Below are positions 47,939 through 59,050 of a DNA stretch of 64,000 nucleotides, one piece after another. The DNA is from Chelatococcus albus (GTDB lineage: Bacteria; Pseudomonadota; Alphaproteobacteria; Rhizobiales; Beijerinckiaceae), in the NCBI RefSeq assembly GCF_030067675.1, contig NZ_JASJEV010000012.1:33345-97344 (forward strand), read 5' to 3'. Positions within the stretch are counted from its first letter, which is position 1, and every line of letters begins with the position of its first letter. A model generated the notes under the pieces. The model made no database searches and was not told where the DNA came from. It saw only the letters and a program-made list of their open reading frames with translations. The position numbers and the translations under genes were made by a program.

Positions 47939-48888
47939 GGTCCGCGCGGGCCGCGCCCGACGTTGCCCCAGGGTCCGCGGGCGGCAATGCCGAAGAAGCC
48001 GGACTGATCGGGATGCATGGCGCCGTAGCCGGTGATGCCCATCTCGGCGGCGAGCTGCTCGAGAGCCGCGATGCGGTTCTCGGTGGCCGGGTGGGTCGAG
48101 AACAGGTTGTCCATGCCCCGCCCGGAGAGCGGATTGATGATGAAGAGCGGCGCCGTCGCGGGGTGGCGCTCCGCGTCCTCGTTCGGGATATGGGCGACGC
48201 CGTTGGCGATCTTGGCGAGTGCCGAGGAGAGCCAAAGCGGATTGCCGCAGATGGCGGCGCCGATGCGGTCGGCCTCGTATTCGCGCGAGCGGCTGATGGC
48301 CATCTGGATGATCATCGCCGCGATCGGCGCGAGGATGGCGATGAGCAGGGAGCCGACGAAGCCGCCGTGATTGTTCTCGCGGTTGCCGCCGAAGATGGCG
48401 CCCCACTGGGCCATGGAGGCGAGCGAAGAGATGGCGCCGGCGATCGAGGCAGCGACCGTCATGGTCAGCGTGTCGCGGTTCTTCACGTGCGCGAGCTCAT
48501 GCGCCATGACACCGGCGAGCTCTTCGCGCGTCAGGAGATGCAGGATGCCGGTCGTGGCCGCCACCGCCGCGTTCTCGGGATTGCGGCCGGTGGCGAAGGC
48601 ATTGGGCTGGGGATTGTCGATGAGGTAGACGCGGGGCATCGGCAGCTCGGCCCGCGCGGCAAGCTGGCGCACGAGCCGCACCAGCTCGGGCGCAGTGGCC
48701 TCGTCCACCTCCTGCGCGCCCTGCGAGGCGAGCGCGATCTTGTCCGAATTCCAGTAGGCAAAGAGGTTCATGCCAGCGGCGATGACGAGGGCGATCAGCA
48801 TGCCCCCTGCGCCGCCGATGAGAAAACCGACGACGCCGAAAAGCGCTGTGAGCGCCGCCAGCAGCAAGCCGGTCTTGACGTAGTTCAT
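47929..48888 (-). CDS. htpX: HtpX membrane zinc metalloprotease
   Basis: A 319-residue M48 protease with four membrane segments (about 6-24, 26-45, 145-165 and 180-200) and the zinc motif HELAH in [20 protein letters not shown] third zinc ligand (Glu) is in [10 protein letters not shown]. HtpX degrades damaged inner-membrane proteins. After [10 protein letters not shown] it carries a short Gly/Pro/Trp/Arg-rich tail with a repeated RGPWG unit, common in related alphaproteobacteria. It is the first gene of the minus-strand run and is divergent from the SdhAF4 gene. Confidence 0.95.
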   Translation of the reverse strand: MNYVKTGLLLAALTALFGVVGFLIGGAGGMLIALVIAAGMNLFAYWNSDKIALASQGAQEVDEATAPELVRLVRQLAARAELPMPRVYLIDNPQPNAFATGRNPENAAVAATTGILHLLTREELAGVMAHELAHVKNRDTLTMTVAASIAGAISSLASMAQWGAIFGGNRENNHGGFVGSLLIAILAPIAAMIIQMAISRSREYEADRIGAAICGNPLWLSSALAKIANGVAHIPNEDAERHPATAPLFIINPLSGRGMDNLFSTHPATENRIAALEQLAAEMGITGYGAMHPDQSGFFGIAARGPWGNVGRGPRGPWG

Positions 48889-49021
48889 CCTGTCCTCCGC
48901 AACGGCACCCCTCCCGAGGCGGCGCCGTTTCGCGCTATATGTGGGGGAAGTGGCCGCCCTGCCGCAAGGGCGAAAGCCGCGCCGTCCTGATTTGATCCGT
49001 TCGCCGAAGGTCGCCGTGACG

Positions 49022-49267
49022 ATGACGAAGCCCGCAGAGAACCTCCAGCACCAGGCCGCCGTCGCACCCACTCCCGCCGGCGCCGCGCCGGGCAAGATCC
49101 TGCCGCCCGCGGCGGAGCGTGCGCTCGCCGAAGCGGCCCGGCGCCGCGCCGCCATCGACGCGCGGGCCGCCGCCATTGCCCGCACCAAGGAGATCGACGG
49201 CCGCAAGGGCCCCGAGCCGGTGCGCTACGACGATTGGGAAGTGAACGGCATCGCCAGCGACTTCTGA
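49022..49267 (+). CDS. DUF1674 / SdhAF4-like succinate dehydrogenase assembly factor
   Basis: An 81-residue protein whose end, [19 protein letters not shown], is the DUF1674 signature. Its eukaryotic relative SdhAF4/Sdh8 binds flavinated SdhA and shields its FAD before the complex assembles; the same role is likely here in the cytoplasm. The first 60 residues are an alanine-rich linker. GTG 49016 and a more distant ATG are alternative starts. It is not next to the sdh genes. Confidence 0.87.
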   Translation: MTKPAENLQHQAAVAPTPAGAAPGKILPPAAERALAEAARRRAAIDARAAAIARTKEIDGRKGPEPVRYDDWEVNGIASDF

Positions 49268-49349
49268 GGGCCGCGCAGGGGCATGGTCGGCTTATGATCC
49301 TATAAAGGAACATATTCACAATCTCGCGGCCTCCTGCTAACCTTGCGGC

Positions 49350-49844
49350 ATGATGGTCCGCCGAGCGCTTCCCTTCGCTGTCGTCTTCGTTGCCGGTTTC
49401 GCGGCAGGCGGCCTGGTGCGGGTCGGCGCGCCGCGCGCGGGGGACGCAGCGGACATGGCGGCGGATCCCGCATCGGTCGGCGACCTCGGCGCCTACGCGG
49501 GCGAGGTGCTGCGCGTCATCGACGGGGATACGGTCGAGGCGCGCGTCAATGTCTGGCTCGGCCACCAGATCGTCACGCATGTGCGTCTGCGCGGCGTCGA
49601 CGCGCCGGAGCTGAACGCGGCCTGTGCCGAAGAGCGGACCCGGGCGCTCGCGGCCCGCGAGGCGCTTGCCGCCTTCGCGGCCGGCCGCCGCGTGACATTC
49701 TCGGCGGTCGGGCCGGACAAGTACTTCGGGCGCGTGGTGGCTTCGCTCGCCGACGAGGGCGGACGCGACGCGGCGGCGACGCTTGTCGCGCAGGGCCATG
49801 TGCGCCGTTATGACGGCCGTGCCCGCCGGGGCTGGTGCGGCTGA
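49350..49844 (+). CDS. Thermonuclease (SNase-like) family protein
   Basis: A 164-residue protein with an N-terminal export segment or anchor (about 7-26) and an SNase fold: VLRVIDGDTVEARV, HVRLRGVDAPEL (catalytic Arg and Glu region) and DKYFGRVVASL (second catalytic Arg). The late AATLVAQGHVRRYDG matches the family end. It would be a calcium-dependent nuclease outside the cytoplasm, although short versions are not always active. The ATG at 49350 is followed at once by another ATG; either may be used. Confidence 0.87.
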   Translation: MMVRRALPFAVVFVAGFAAGGLVRVGAPRAGDAADMAADPASVGDLGAYAGEVLRVIDGDTVEARVNVWLGHQIVTHVRLRGVDAPELNAACAEERTRALAAREALAAFAAGRRVTFSAVGPDKYFGRVVASLADEGGRDAAATLVAQGHVRRYDGRARRGWCG

Positions 49845-50014
49845 TCAGAGCGACCTGTTGCCTCAATGCAACGCCGTCCGGCGACAATGCTGCAGCGCCC
49901 TCCGACTTTGAGCGAGATCAAAACCGGGAACCGGGGCTCTCACCACAGTGCCGGCGCTTTGCGGGGCCGCTGTCGGCATCCGCGCGACGAGGATTTCTGG
50001 GGGCCTTATCCATC

Positions 50015-50716
50015 ATGTCACGCTTGCTCACCGCTCTTCTCCTGTCCGCGACCGTGCTTGCCGGCGCCGCCGCCGGCGTCTCGGCCGCGGACCTTCCCGC
50101 CCGTCATGCGCCGGTTGCGCCCCCGCCGGCGGTCGACAGCTGGAGCCCGTGGATGCTCCGTGTGCGCGCGCTCGGCGTCGTGCCGCAGGAATCCTCCTCG
50201 CTGGAGCTGAACGGCACAGCCATCGCCGGCGACAAGGTGTCGATCAACAACACGGTCGTGCCCGAGCTCGACATCACCTATTTCTTCACGAAGAACATCG
50301 CGGTGGAGCTCATCCTCGGCACGACGCCGCACAACATCCGTGCTGCCGGCTCGATCGCCGGCCTCGGCCCGATCGGCCGCACCTGGCTCCTGCCGCCGAC
50401 GCTGACGCTGCAGTACCACTTCGACATCAACGAGCGCATCAAGCCCTATGTCGGCGCGGGCGTGAACTACACCTTCTTCTACAACACGAAGGCGAAGGGC
50501 GTGTTCTCGAGCCTCGACGTGGAGAACAGCTTCGGCTTCGCCCTGCAGGCCGGCGTCGACATCATGCTCGACCGGCACTGGGGCGTGAACCTCGACGTCA
50601 AGAAGATCTTCCTCGAACCCGACGTGAAGGCGACCATTCCCGGCGTTGGCCTGGTCACCGGCAAGGTCAAGATCGACCCCTGGCTCATCGGCGGCGGCCT
50701 CACCTATCGCTTCTGA
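50015..50716 (+). CDS. ompW: OmpW family outer membrane beta-barrel protein
   Basis: A 233-residue porin-like protein with a signal peptide (cleavage near VSAADLP, about 25) and an eight-stranded barrel. Family stretches are VPELDITYFFTKNIAVELILG, LPPTLTLQYHF and RIKPYVGAGVNYTFFY. It ends with YRF, the terminal Phe needed for BAM insertion. OmpW forms a narrow hydrophobic channel, probably for small hydrophobic compounds. The ATG at 50015 is chosen; a longer frame upstream carries no homology. Confidence 0.93.
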   Translation: MSRLLTALLLSATVLAGAAAGVSAADLPARHAPVAPPPAVDSWSPWMLRVRALGVVPQESSSLELNGTAIAGDKVSINNTVVPELDITYFFTKNIAVELILGTTPHNIRAAGSIAGLGPIGRTWLLPPTLTLQYHFDINERIKPYVGAGVNYTFFYNTKAKGVFSSLDVENSFGFALQAGVDIMLDRHWGVNLDVKKIFLEPDVKATIPGVGLVTGKVKIDPWLIGGGLTYRF

Positions 50717-50840
50717 GAACCCGGCAAGGGCCCCTCGCGGCGCGGTCACGGCGGGAGGCCGCCGCCGCGCTCGCGGCTAGCGCCCCGGCCCCGGCTCGCC
50801 TACGGTGTCCGCCGCATCGTGCGGGCAGCGGAGACGCGGC

Positions 50841-52157
50841 ATGGACAATCGGGAAGCGGCCGGGGACAGGCGTGTTGCGGCGGCGCGGCGGCTTCTCGAG
50901 CATGTCGCGGACCATCTCCAGGCCGATCTCGCCGTGCGGCTGTGGACCGGCGAGACGGTGCCGCTCGGGCCCGGAGCGACCGGCGACCTCGCTCTCGTCA
51001 TCCGCTCGCCGCAGGCGGTCACGCGCCTCGTGCGCTCGCCGCGGCTCGCCACGCTCGTCGAGCTCACGGCGGCGGGCGAGCTCGCCATCGAAGGCGGCAC
51101 GCTCATCGACGTCGCGGCGCGCCGGGGCCAGGCCAATACGAAGGGGCTCGCCAGGCGCCTCGACAAGAAGCTCGTCGTGGCGTCGCTCCTGCCGTTCCTG
51201 TTCGGCTCCTCCGCGTCCTCGGCGGCGAGCCACGCCTATCAGGGCGCGCAGACGGCGCGCGACGAGGCGGGGCGGGACAACAAGGCGCTCGTGCAGTTCC
51301 ATTACGACCTGTCGAACGCCTTCTACGGCCTCTTCCTCGACCCCGAGATGCAATATTCCTGCGCCTATTTCCCGCACTGGGAGGCGTCCCTCGGGGAGGC
51401 GCAGACTGCCAAGCTCGACATGATCTGCCGCAAGCTGCGCCTGAAGCCGGGCGAGCGCTTCCTCGACATCGGCTGCGGCTGGGGCGGTCTCGTCTGCCAT
51501 GCGGCGCGTCACTACGGCGTCGAGGCCTACGGCGTGACGCTGAGCGAGGCGCAGCTCGCCTTCGCCAGGGAGAAGATCGACCGGCTCGGCCTCGGCGACC
51601 GCGTCAGGGTGGAGCTCAAGGACTATCGCGAGATCGACGGCCCCTTCGACAAGATCGCCTCGATCGGCATGTTCGAGCACGTCGGGCTCGACAATCATGG
51701 CGCCTATTTCACCAAGCTCAGGGACCTCCTGCGGCCGCGCGGCCTCCTCCTCAACCACGCCATCACGCGCCCCGCGAAGAAGAGCGCACGGGCCTTCCGC
51801 AAGAAGCGGCCGGAATATGCGGCGATCGTCGACTACATCTTCCCGGGAAGCGAGCTCGACCACATCGGCGGCTCGGTGACCAGCCTCGAGCGGCACGGCT
51901 TCGAGGTGCACGACGTCGAGGCCTGGCGCGAGCATTACGCCCGCACGACGCGCCTGTGGTGCGAGCGCCTCTATGCCAACAGGGAGGCGGCCGCGCGCGA
52001 GGTGGGCGAGGCGAAGACGCGGCTGTGGCTCCTCTATCTCGCCGGCGTGTCGCTTGGCTTCGAGCGTGGCTCCATCGGCATCTACCAGACGCTTGCCTCG
52101 AAGCGGGCGAGGGGCGCTTCCGGCCTGCCGCCGACGCGCGCGGATCTCTACCGCTGA
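50841..52157 (+). CDS. cfa: Cyclopropane-fatty-acyl-phospholipid synthase
   Basis: A 438-residue enzyme with an N-terminal lipid-binding region (about 1-125) and a SAM-dependent methyltransferase domain. Motif I is FLDIGCGWGGLVCHAA; other signatures are QFHYDLSNAFYGLFLDPEMQYSCAYF and SIGMFEHVG. It adds a methylene bridge to unsaturated acyl chains of membrane phospholipids. The ATG at 50841 gives MDNREAAGDRR. It converges with the L,D-transpeptidase gene 21 bases away. Confidence 0.92.
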   Translation: MDNREAAGDRRVAAARRLLEHVADHLQADLAVRLWTGETVPLGPGATGDLALVIRSPQAVTRLVRSPRLATLVELTAAGELAIEGGTLIDVAARRGQANTKGLARRLDKKLVVASLLPFLFGSSASSAASHAYQGAQTARDEAGRDNKALVQFHYDLSNAFYGLFLDPEMQYSCAYFPHWEASLGEAQTAKLDMICRKLRLKPGERFLDIGCGWGGLVCHAARHYGVEAYGVTLSEAQLAFAREKIDRLGLGDRVRVELKDYREIDGPFDKIASIGMFEHVGLDNHGAYFTKLRDLLRPRGLLLNHAITRPAKKSARAFRKKRPEYAAIVDYIFPGSELDHIGGSVTSLERHGFEVHDVEAWREHYARTTRLWCERLYANREAAAREVGEAKTRLWLLYLAGVSLGFERGSIGIYQTLASKRARGASGLPPTRADLYR

Positions 52158-52178
52158 CGGGCCCGCCGGCCCCCGGGC

Positions 52179-52715
52179 TCAGGGCTCGACGACCACGGGC
52201 GTGCCGACCCTGACGCGCTCGTACAGGTCGACGATGTCGGCATTGAACATGCGGATGCAGCCGTAGGAGGCGAAGCGGCCGATGGAGTCCGGCCGGTTGG
52301 TGCCGTGGATGGCATATTCGTCGCCCGAGAGGGTGAGCGCCCGCGCGCCCATGGGATTGGCAGGGGTGCCGCCCGGGATGACGGCGGGAAGACGCGGGTT
52401 GTCGCGTTTCACCTCGGCGGGCGGCGACCAGGCGGGATTTACGTATTTGCCGTCGATGCGGACGGTGCCCCGCCATTGCTTGCCGGGCTTGCCGACGGCC
52501 ACGGGATAGCGGATCGCGAACCCCGGCTCGGCAACGAAATAGAGCCGCCGCTCCCTCGTGCGCACGACGATCGTACCTGGCGAGAACCCGTCGAAGCGAA
52601 CGATCTCGCGGGCCTCGGCCATCGGGGGCGCCGCGCAGGCAAGGGCGAAGGCGAGCGAGGCGCATATCCTCCGCCGGCTGACGCGCGGGGAACGGTGCGA
52701 AGGGGCGGGACGCAT
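52179..52715 (-). CDS. L,D-transpeptidase (YkuD family)
   Basis: A 178-residue secreted protein. After a signal peptide with an arginine-rich start (SRRRICASLAFALACAAPPMAEA, cleavage near 36), the YkuD domain follows. Its catalytic set is His137 in YAIHGTN and Cys153 in SYGCIRM. It forms 3-3 peptidoglycan cross-links or anchors proteins to peptidoglycan in the periplasm. The RRRICA segment loosely resembles a Tat signal but lacks the full consensus. The TetR gene lies 124 bases upstream on the same strand. Confidence 0.93.
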   Translation of the reverse strand: MRPAPSHRSPRVSRRRICASLAFALACAAPPMAEAREIVRFDGFSPGTIVVRTRERRLYFVAEPGFAIRYPVAVGKPGKQWRGTVRIDGKYVNPAWSPPAEVKRDNPRLPAVIPGGTPANPMGARALTLSGDEYAIHGTNRPDSIGRFASYGCIRMFNADIVDLYERVRVGTPVVVEP

Positions 52716-52839
52716 GTCTGACCTCCGGCAATCGGCCTCCAGTCTGCCCGCGAAGCCCTGAAGGCCTCGCCGCCGCGATCGGCTGCATTCTAGCGACCGC
52801 CTTAACGGATTGCGGATGCCCGCGGGCCCTCGCGCCGGC

Positions 52840-53451
52840 TCAGGGCGCAGCCGGCTTCTCCACCGCGGCGCGGGCGAGATGCTGGATGATGCGCGCGGCT
52901 TGCGCGGTGGTGCGCCCCTCGGCCAGCGCATCGAGCGTTTCGAAGCCCGTGAGCATGGCAAGCGTGTCGATCATGGCGTCGCGGCGCTCGGCCGTTGCGG
53001 TCGGGGCGAGGCGCTGGACGAGGACGCGCAGGCCCTGGCGTCGCCAGCCGATGCGCTCGTTGAGGGCCGCAGCGAGGGCCGGATCGAGCCCGGCGAGGGC
53101 GCTCAGGCGGCGCAGCAGGGCGCGGTCCGTCATCCAGAAACGCACGAAGACCGCGATGAAGGAATCGAGCGCGCCGCGCGGGTCGGGGTCGGCGAAAACG
53201 GCGGCGAGATCGGCGAGCTTGCCCCGGGCCGCCACGTCGTCGAACAGCGCCTCGACAAGGCCGAGCTTCGATCCGAACTGGTAGTAGACCGTCATGCGCG
53301 CGACGCCCGCGCGCTTCGCCACGGCGTCGATGGAGAAGCGGCTCGCACCCTCGCGCGACAGCAGCAGGGCCGCGCCGGCGGCGAGGATGCGGGCCCGCGT
53401 CTCGTCGATGGCGGGCTTGCGCTTGCCGAGGCGGTAGGGGCGAGGGCTCAT
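52840..53451 (-). CDS. TetR/AcrR family transcriptional regulator
   Basis: A 203-residue regulator. The N-terminal helix-turn-helix (about 15-65) reads TRARILAAGAALLLSREGASRFSIDAVAKRAGVARMTVYYQFGSKLGLVEALF; the rest is the all-helical ligand domain. No transport or metabolic gene is divergent from it, but three evenly spaced palindromes lie directly upstream, which suggests self-repression. A target on the downstream side could be the L,D-transpeptidase gene. The ligand is unknown. Confidence 0.92.
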   Translation of the reverse strand: MSPRPYRLGKRKPAIDETRARILAAGAALLLSREGASRFSIDAVAKRAGVARMTVYYQFGSKLGLVEALFDDVAARGKLADLAAVFADPDPRGALDSFIAVFVRFWMTDRALLRRLSALAGLDPALAAALNERIGWRRQGLRVLVQRLAPTATAERRDAMIDTLAMLTGFETLDALAEGRTTAQAARIIQHLARAAVEKPAAP

Positions 53452-53470
53452 GCGCTGGCTGTGATTTGAT

Positions 53471-53549
53471 CAGACTGTCTGTATGAACAATACAATCATT
53501 TGTACAGACTGTCCGAACGGCGAGATCTTTTATCCAGACTGACTGTCAG
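53471..53549. promoter_or_regulatory. Three evenly spaced operators upstream of the TetR gene
   Basis: Near-palindromes with the shared core GACTGTC are centred at 53476 (CAGACTGTCTG), 53510 (CAGACTGTCCG) and 53544 (CTGACTGTCAG). Centre-to-centre spacing is 34 bases both times. GTCTGTA and TACAGAC around the first two also form an inverted repeat. The stretch is AT-rich compared with its surroundings and is where the minus-strand promoter of the TetR gene should lie, within 100 bases of its ATG. Confidence 0.65.
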
Positions 53550-54085
53550 ACCGACCAATTCAGCCCCGCGGCCAGGACTTTAAAAAAACAAATCCCAGAA
53601 CGGCTTGGGCTCCGGCGCTTCGGTCCCGCCATGGACCGCCGGAAAAGAATCAGGACGCCCCGGCGATCATGCTTAACGAAAGCCTAACGGCCTGCGGGCC
53701 GTCAAGCGGGGCCTCGCGCGCTCCCCAGGGCTGCGTACGCCTAGGGCAGGCGATGGTTGGAGCATGAAGGGGGATCACGGAGGGGGCGGCCGGCTTGACG
53801 CGCGCGCCGGCCATTCGGCTCGCCAAGCCGCTCCGACGCGCCGGTGCGGCGCCGCCCGGCGGGCGTGCCGAGGCCGGGTTTCGGAATGTCGAGGCCCCGT
53901 ATGTCAGCAGTGGCGGTGGAAGGGCGGCCGTCCGGACGCGGCCAACACAGGGGCGTGGCGTCCAGAAGGAAGGCGCTCGGGAGCTGGCTGCCCGCGGTGC
54001 TTCTCTCGCTGCGTCACGCCGCGATTCGCGCTGCCGGGGGGAGGCCGACCGGGTGGCCGGACAAGGGAATGCGGTCGAAAACGAA
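53550..54085. other. Gene-free interval between TetR operators and the acs terminator
   Basis: About 530 bases with no convincing gene. An AT-rich patch (TTTAAAAAAACAAATC) lies at 53580-53595. Several overlapping plus-strand frames after 53760 are rich in Arg, Gly and Ala and look like composition artefacts. No clear promoter, repeat or RNA was recognised. Confidence 0.5.
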
Positions 54086-54107
54086 ACGGGGCGCCGAAGC
54101 GCCCCGT
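54086..54107 (-). terminator. Intrinsic terminator of acs with UUCG loop
   Basis: On the minus strand, a perfect 9-bp stem ACGGGGCGC / GCGCCCCGT encloses TTCG, an extra-stable tetraloop, and is followed by TTCGTTTTC. It starts 20 bases after the acs stop. Confidence 0.85.
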
Positions 54108-54127
54108 CGGTTGGCGTCTTTGGCAGC

Positions 54128-56080
<1,953 letters not shown>

Positions 56081-56224
56081 GCCGTCCTCCCGATGATTCG
56101 GCTTTCGATCCGCGCATCCTGCCTGGCAAGCGACCGTGAACGGATTGTCCCCTCCGTCGCGGCCGGGCCATCGGCGGGCACGGCAAAACCGGAAGCGGGT
56201 GGGCTTGCCCCCGCATTTTTGGGC

Positions 56225-56253
56225 ATTATGCGAACCGTGGCGACAGCCGACAA
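56225..56253 (-). promoter_or_regulatory. Putative acs promoter
   Basis: On the minus strand TTGTCG (56253-56248) and CATAAT (56230-56225) are 17 bases apart, about 145 bases before the acs ATG. It lies in the 289-base gap between the EVE gene and acs, leaving a 5' leader of roughly 135 bases. Confidence 0.5.
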
Positions 56254-56369
56254 GGCGCTCGCGCCTCGCACTTTGGTCGCGCGACCATCGATGCAGGAGC
56301 CATCCCGGGCCCGGATGATGCTCCCGGGGCCGCAGGCCGCGGCCCGCCGCTCCCGAGGGGCGGGAGTGC

Positions 56370-56807
56370 TCAGGGTTTCCCGGCGAGGCCGCCGAGGCCG
56401 CCGAGGGCGCAGACGACATCCCACTCCGCCTCGGTCACCGGTTGCACCGAGAGCCGCATTGACGTGACAAGCGCCATCTTGGACAGGCGCGGATCGGCCT
56501 TCACTTCGGCGAGCGACACCGGCCGTGGCAGAGGCTCGACGGCCTTGAAATCCACCACCACCCAGGGCTCGCCCGGAGCAGCGGCGGGATCGGGATAAGC
56601 CTCACGGATCACCTCGACGACGCCGACGATCTCCTTGCCCTCGTTGGAGTGGTAGAAGAAGGCGCGCTCGCCGAGCCGCATCGCCATCAGGTTCAGCTTG
56701 GCGAGATGGTTGCGCACGCCATCCCAGTGCGTACCCTTCGCCCCCGCCTTCACCTGGTCGTCCCAGGACCATTTGAAGGGTTCGGATTTCACCAGCCAGT
56801 ATGCCAT
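56370..56807 (-). CDS. EVE domain-containing protein
   Basis: A 145-residue EVE/PUA-like protein with the family start [18 protein letters not shown], then [44 protein letters not shown] domains bind modified bases in DNA or RNA; this stand-alone type (thymocyte nuclear protein 1-like) has no fixed bacterial role. It lies 58 bases after gpsA on the same strand, a position conserved in Hyphomicrobiales. The last residues ([12 protein letters not shown]) are a low-complexity tail. Confidence 0.92.
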   Translation of the reverse strand: MAYWLVKSEPFKWSWDDQVKAGAKGTHWDGVRNHLAKLNLMAMRLGERAFFYHSNEGKEIVGVVEVIREAYPDPAAAPGEPWVVVDFKAVEPLPRPVSLAEVKADPRLSKMALVTSMRLSVQPVTEAEWDVVCALGGLGGLAGKP

Positions 56808-56865
56808 CGTCGTTCTTTCCTCTGCCGGCCGCCCCGTGGCCCACCGTCGACACGTCTCGGCCCGC

Positions 56866-57855
56866 TCACGCCTCGGCCCTGATCGGCCGGTGGAGCAGGG
56901 AATCGATTGCCTCCCCCACCGTCAGCGCTCCCGAAAGCACGGCATCGACGGCCTCCGCCACGGGCATCTCGACGCCCCTGGCGCGGGCCATGGCGACGAG
57001 CGCTGCAGCCGTGAGGGCGCCCTCGGCCAGCCTGCCGCCCGCGGCCTCAGCCGCCGGCACGCCGCGGCCGAGGGCGTCGCCGAAGGCGAAGTTGCGCGAC
57101 TTGGGCGAGCCGCAGGTGAGCACCAGGTCACCGAGGCCCGACAGGCCCATCAGCGTCTCGGGCCGCCCGCCCCAGGCGCGGGCGAAGCGCGTCAGTTCCG
57201 CAAAGCCGCGGGCGACGAGTGCGGCGCGGGCGCTCTCGCCGAGGCGCCGGCCCATGACGATGCCGCAGGCGATGGCGAGCACGTTCTTGGCGGCGCCTCC
57301 GATCTCGACGCCGCGCGGATCGCCGCCGTGATAGATGCGGAACGTGGGGCTCGACAGGGCGGCGGCGAGCTCGGCAGCAAGCGCCTCGTCGGCGGCTGCC
57401 AGCACCACCGCCGTCGGCAGGCCGCGCGCCACGTCGCCGGCGAAGCTCGGGCCGGAGAGGACCGCGGGCAGCGCTGCCGGCATCACCTCGGCCACGACCT
57501 CCGTCATGAAGCGGCCGCTTCCCCTCTCGATTCCCTTGGCGCAGACGACGACCGGTGTGCCGGGCGCGATCACCGGCGTGAGCGCGGCGGCGACCTCGCG
57601 CACCGCCTGGGCCGGGACCACGAGGAGCACAAGGCGCGCCGCGGCGAGGTCGCCGAGCGCGGCGGTGACCGTCATGCCCGGCGCGAGCGGCACGCCCGGC
57701 AGGAAGCGGGCATTCGTCCGCGTTTCGGAGAGGAGGCGCGCGTGCTCGGGGTCGCGCGTCCAGAGCACGACCTTGCGTCCGGCGAGGGCGGCGGCGTTGG
57801 CGAGCGCGGTGCCCCAGGCGCCGGCTCCGACGACGGCAACGGGATCGCGCGCCAT
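56866..57855 (-). CDS. gpsA: NAD(P)-dependent glycerol-3-phosphate dehydrogenase
   Basis: A 329-residue enzyme that reduces dihydroxyacetone phosphate to sn-glycerol-3-phosphate for phospholipid synthesis. The cofactor motif is [12 protein letters not shown] near the start. The catalytic lysine is in [13 protein letters not shown], and the substrate-binding stretch is [14 protein letters not shown] 57855 ([10 protein letters not shown]) is chosen; ATG 57873 would overlap tsaD by 14 bases and is also possible. It is coupled to tsaD upstream. Confidence 0.94.
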   Translation of the reverse strand: MARDPVAVVGAGAWGTALANAAALAGRKVVLWTRDPEHARLLSETRTNARFLPGVPLAPGMTVTAALGDLAAARLVLLVVPAQAVREVAAALTPVIAPGTPVVVCAKGIERGSGRFMTEVVAEVMPAALPAVLSGPSFAGDVARGLPTAVVLAAADEALAAELAAALSSPTFRIYHGGDPRGVEIGGAAKNVLAIACGIVMGRRLGESARAALVARGFAELTRFARAWGGRPETLMGLSGLGDLVLTCGSPKSRNFAFGDALGRGVPAAEAAGGRLAEGALTAAALVAMARARGVEMPVAEAVDAVLSGALTVGEAIDSLLHRPIRAEA

Positions 57856-57859
57856 CGGT

Positions 57860-58915
57860 TCAGGCCCGGCCATTGACGGGCTCGGCCGTCGTGTCGAGCG
57901 GCCAGCGCGCGCGGGCCGGGGCGGTGAGATCGTCGGTGAGGCCGAGGCGCAGGCGCTCGAGCCCGGCCCAGGCGATCATGGCGCCATTGTCGGTGCACAG
58001 GGCGGCCGGCGGCGTCACGAGCTTGAGGCCGGATTCGGTGGCGAGGCGCTGCAGGCCGCGGCGGATCGCCTGGTTGGCGGCGACACCGCCGGCGACGACG
58101 AGCGCCGTCGGGTGGCCGGCGCGGTCGCGGAAGCTGCGCAGGGCCGCACGCGTGCGGTCGACGACGACGTCGACGATCGCCGCCTGGAAGGAGGCGCAGA
58201 GGTCGGCGACGTCGGTCGCCGAGAGGGGCGCGATGCGCTCGGCCTCGAGCCGTACCGCGGTCTTGAGGCCGGAGAGGGAAAAGTCCGGTTTCGGCCGTCC
58301 GATCATGGGGCGGGGCAGGGCGAAACGGTCGGGGTTGCCGTGCGCCGCCTGCCGCTCCACCTCCGGGCCGCCGGGATAGGGCAGGCCGAGCATCTTGGCC
58401 GTCTTGTCGAAGGCCTCTCCGATGGCATCGTCGATCGTCGTGCCGAGGCGGACGTAGTCGCCGACGCCGCGCACGGCGACGAGCTGGGTGTGGCCGCCGG
58501 AGGCGAGCAGCAGAAGGTAGGGAAAGGCGAGCCCGTCGGTGAGGCGCGCGGTCAGCGCATGCGCTTCGAGATGGTTGACGGCGATGAGCGGCTTGCCGGC
58601 GACGAGCGCCAGCGCCTTCGCCGTCGTCAGGCCGACGATGACGCCGCCGATGAGGCCGGGACCGGCGGCGGCGGCGATGCCGTCGATCTCCGCCATCTCG
58701 ACCTTGGCGTCGGCGAGCGCGCGCGCCACCAGCCGGTCGAGGACTTCGACATGGGCGCGGGCGGCGATCTCGGGCACGACGCCGCCGTAGGCCGCATGCT
58801 CGGCAATCTGGCTGAAGACCTCGTTCGACAGGATGCGCCCGCCGCCGTCGGGGCCGAGTTCGACGACGGCCGCCGCCGTCTCGTCGCAGGTGGTCTCGAG
58901 GCCAAGGACGCGCAT
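57860..58915 (-). CDS. tsaD: TsaD tRNA threonylcarbamoyladenosine synthesis protein
   Basis: A 351-residue Kae1/YgjD ATPase that transfers threonylcarbamoyl to A37 of ANN-decoding tRNAs. The metal site is NHLEAH (His115, His119), with [28 protein letters not shown] and [12 protein letters not shown]. The ATG at 58915 gives [18 protein letters not shown]; a GTG two codons earlier is possible. It starts the minus-strand run tsaD-gpsA-EVE and is divergent from hemC. Confidence 0.96.
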   Translation of the reverse strand: MRVLGLETTCDETAAAVVELGPDGGGRILSNEVFSQIAEHAAYGGVVPEIAARAHVEVLDRLVARALADAKVEMAEIDGIAAAAGPGLIGGVIVGLTTAKALALVAGKPLIAVNHLEAHALTARLTDGLAFPYLLLLASGGHTQLVAVRGVGDYVRLGTTIDDAIGEAFDKTAKMLGLPYPGGPEVERQAAHGNPDRFALPRPMIGRPKPDFSLSGLKTAVRLEAERIAPLSATDVADLCASFQAAIVDVVVDRTRAALRSFRDRAGHPTALVVAGGVAANQAIRRGLQRLATESGLKLVTPPAALCTDNGAMIAWAGLERLRLGLTDDLTAPARARWPLDTTAEPVNGRA

Positions 58916-59050
58916 GGTCACCAGTCGTTACGCCGCACTTCGGATTCGTGCCCCGTCACCCTATAGTCCGCGCCGAGCGCGGCGCAAATGCCCGCCGTGC
59001 GCGAAAGACCCCGCGCAAGACCGCGCGAAGGACCATTCGGAGCGATCATC

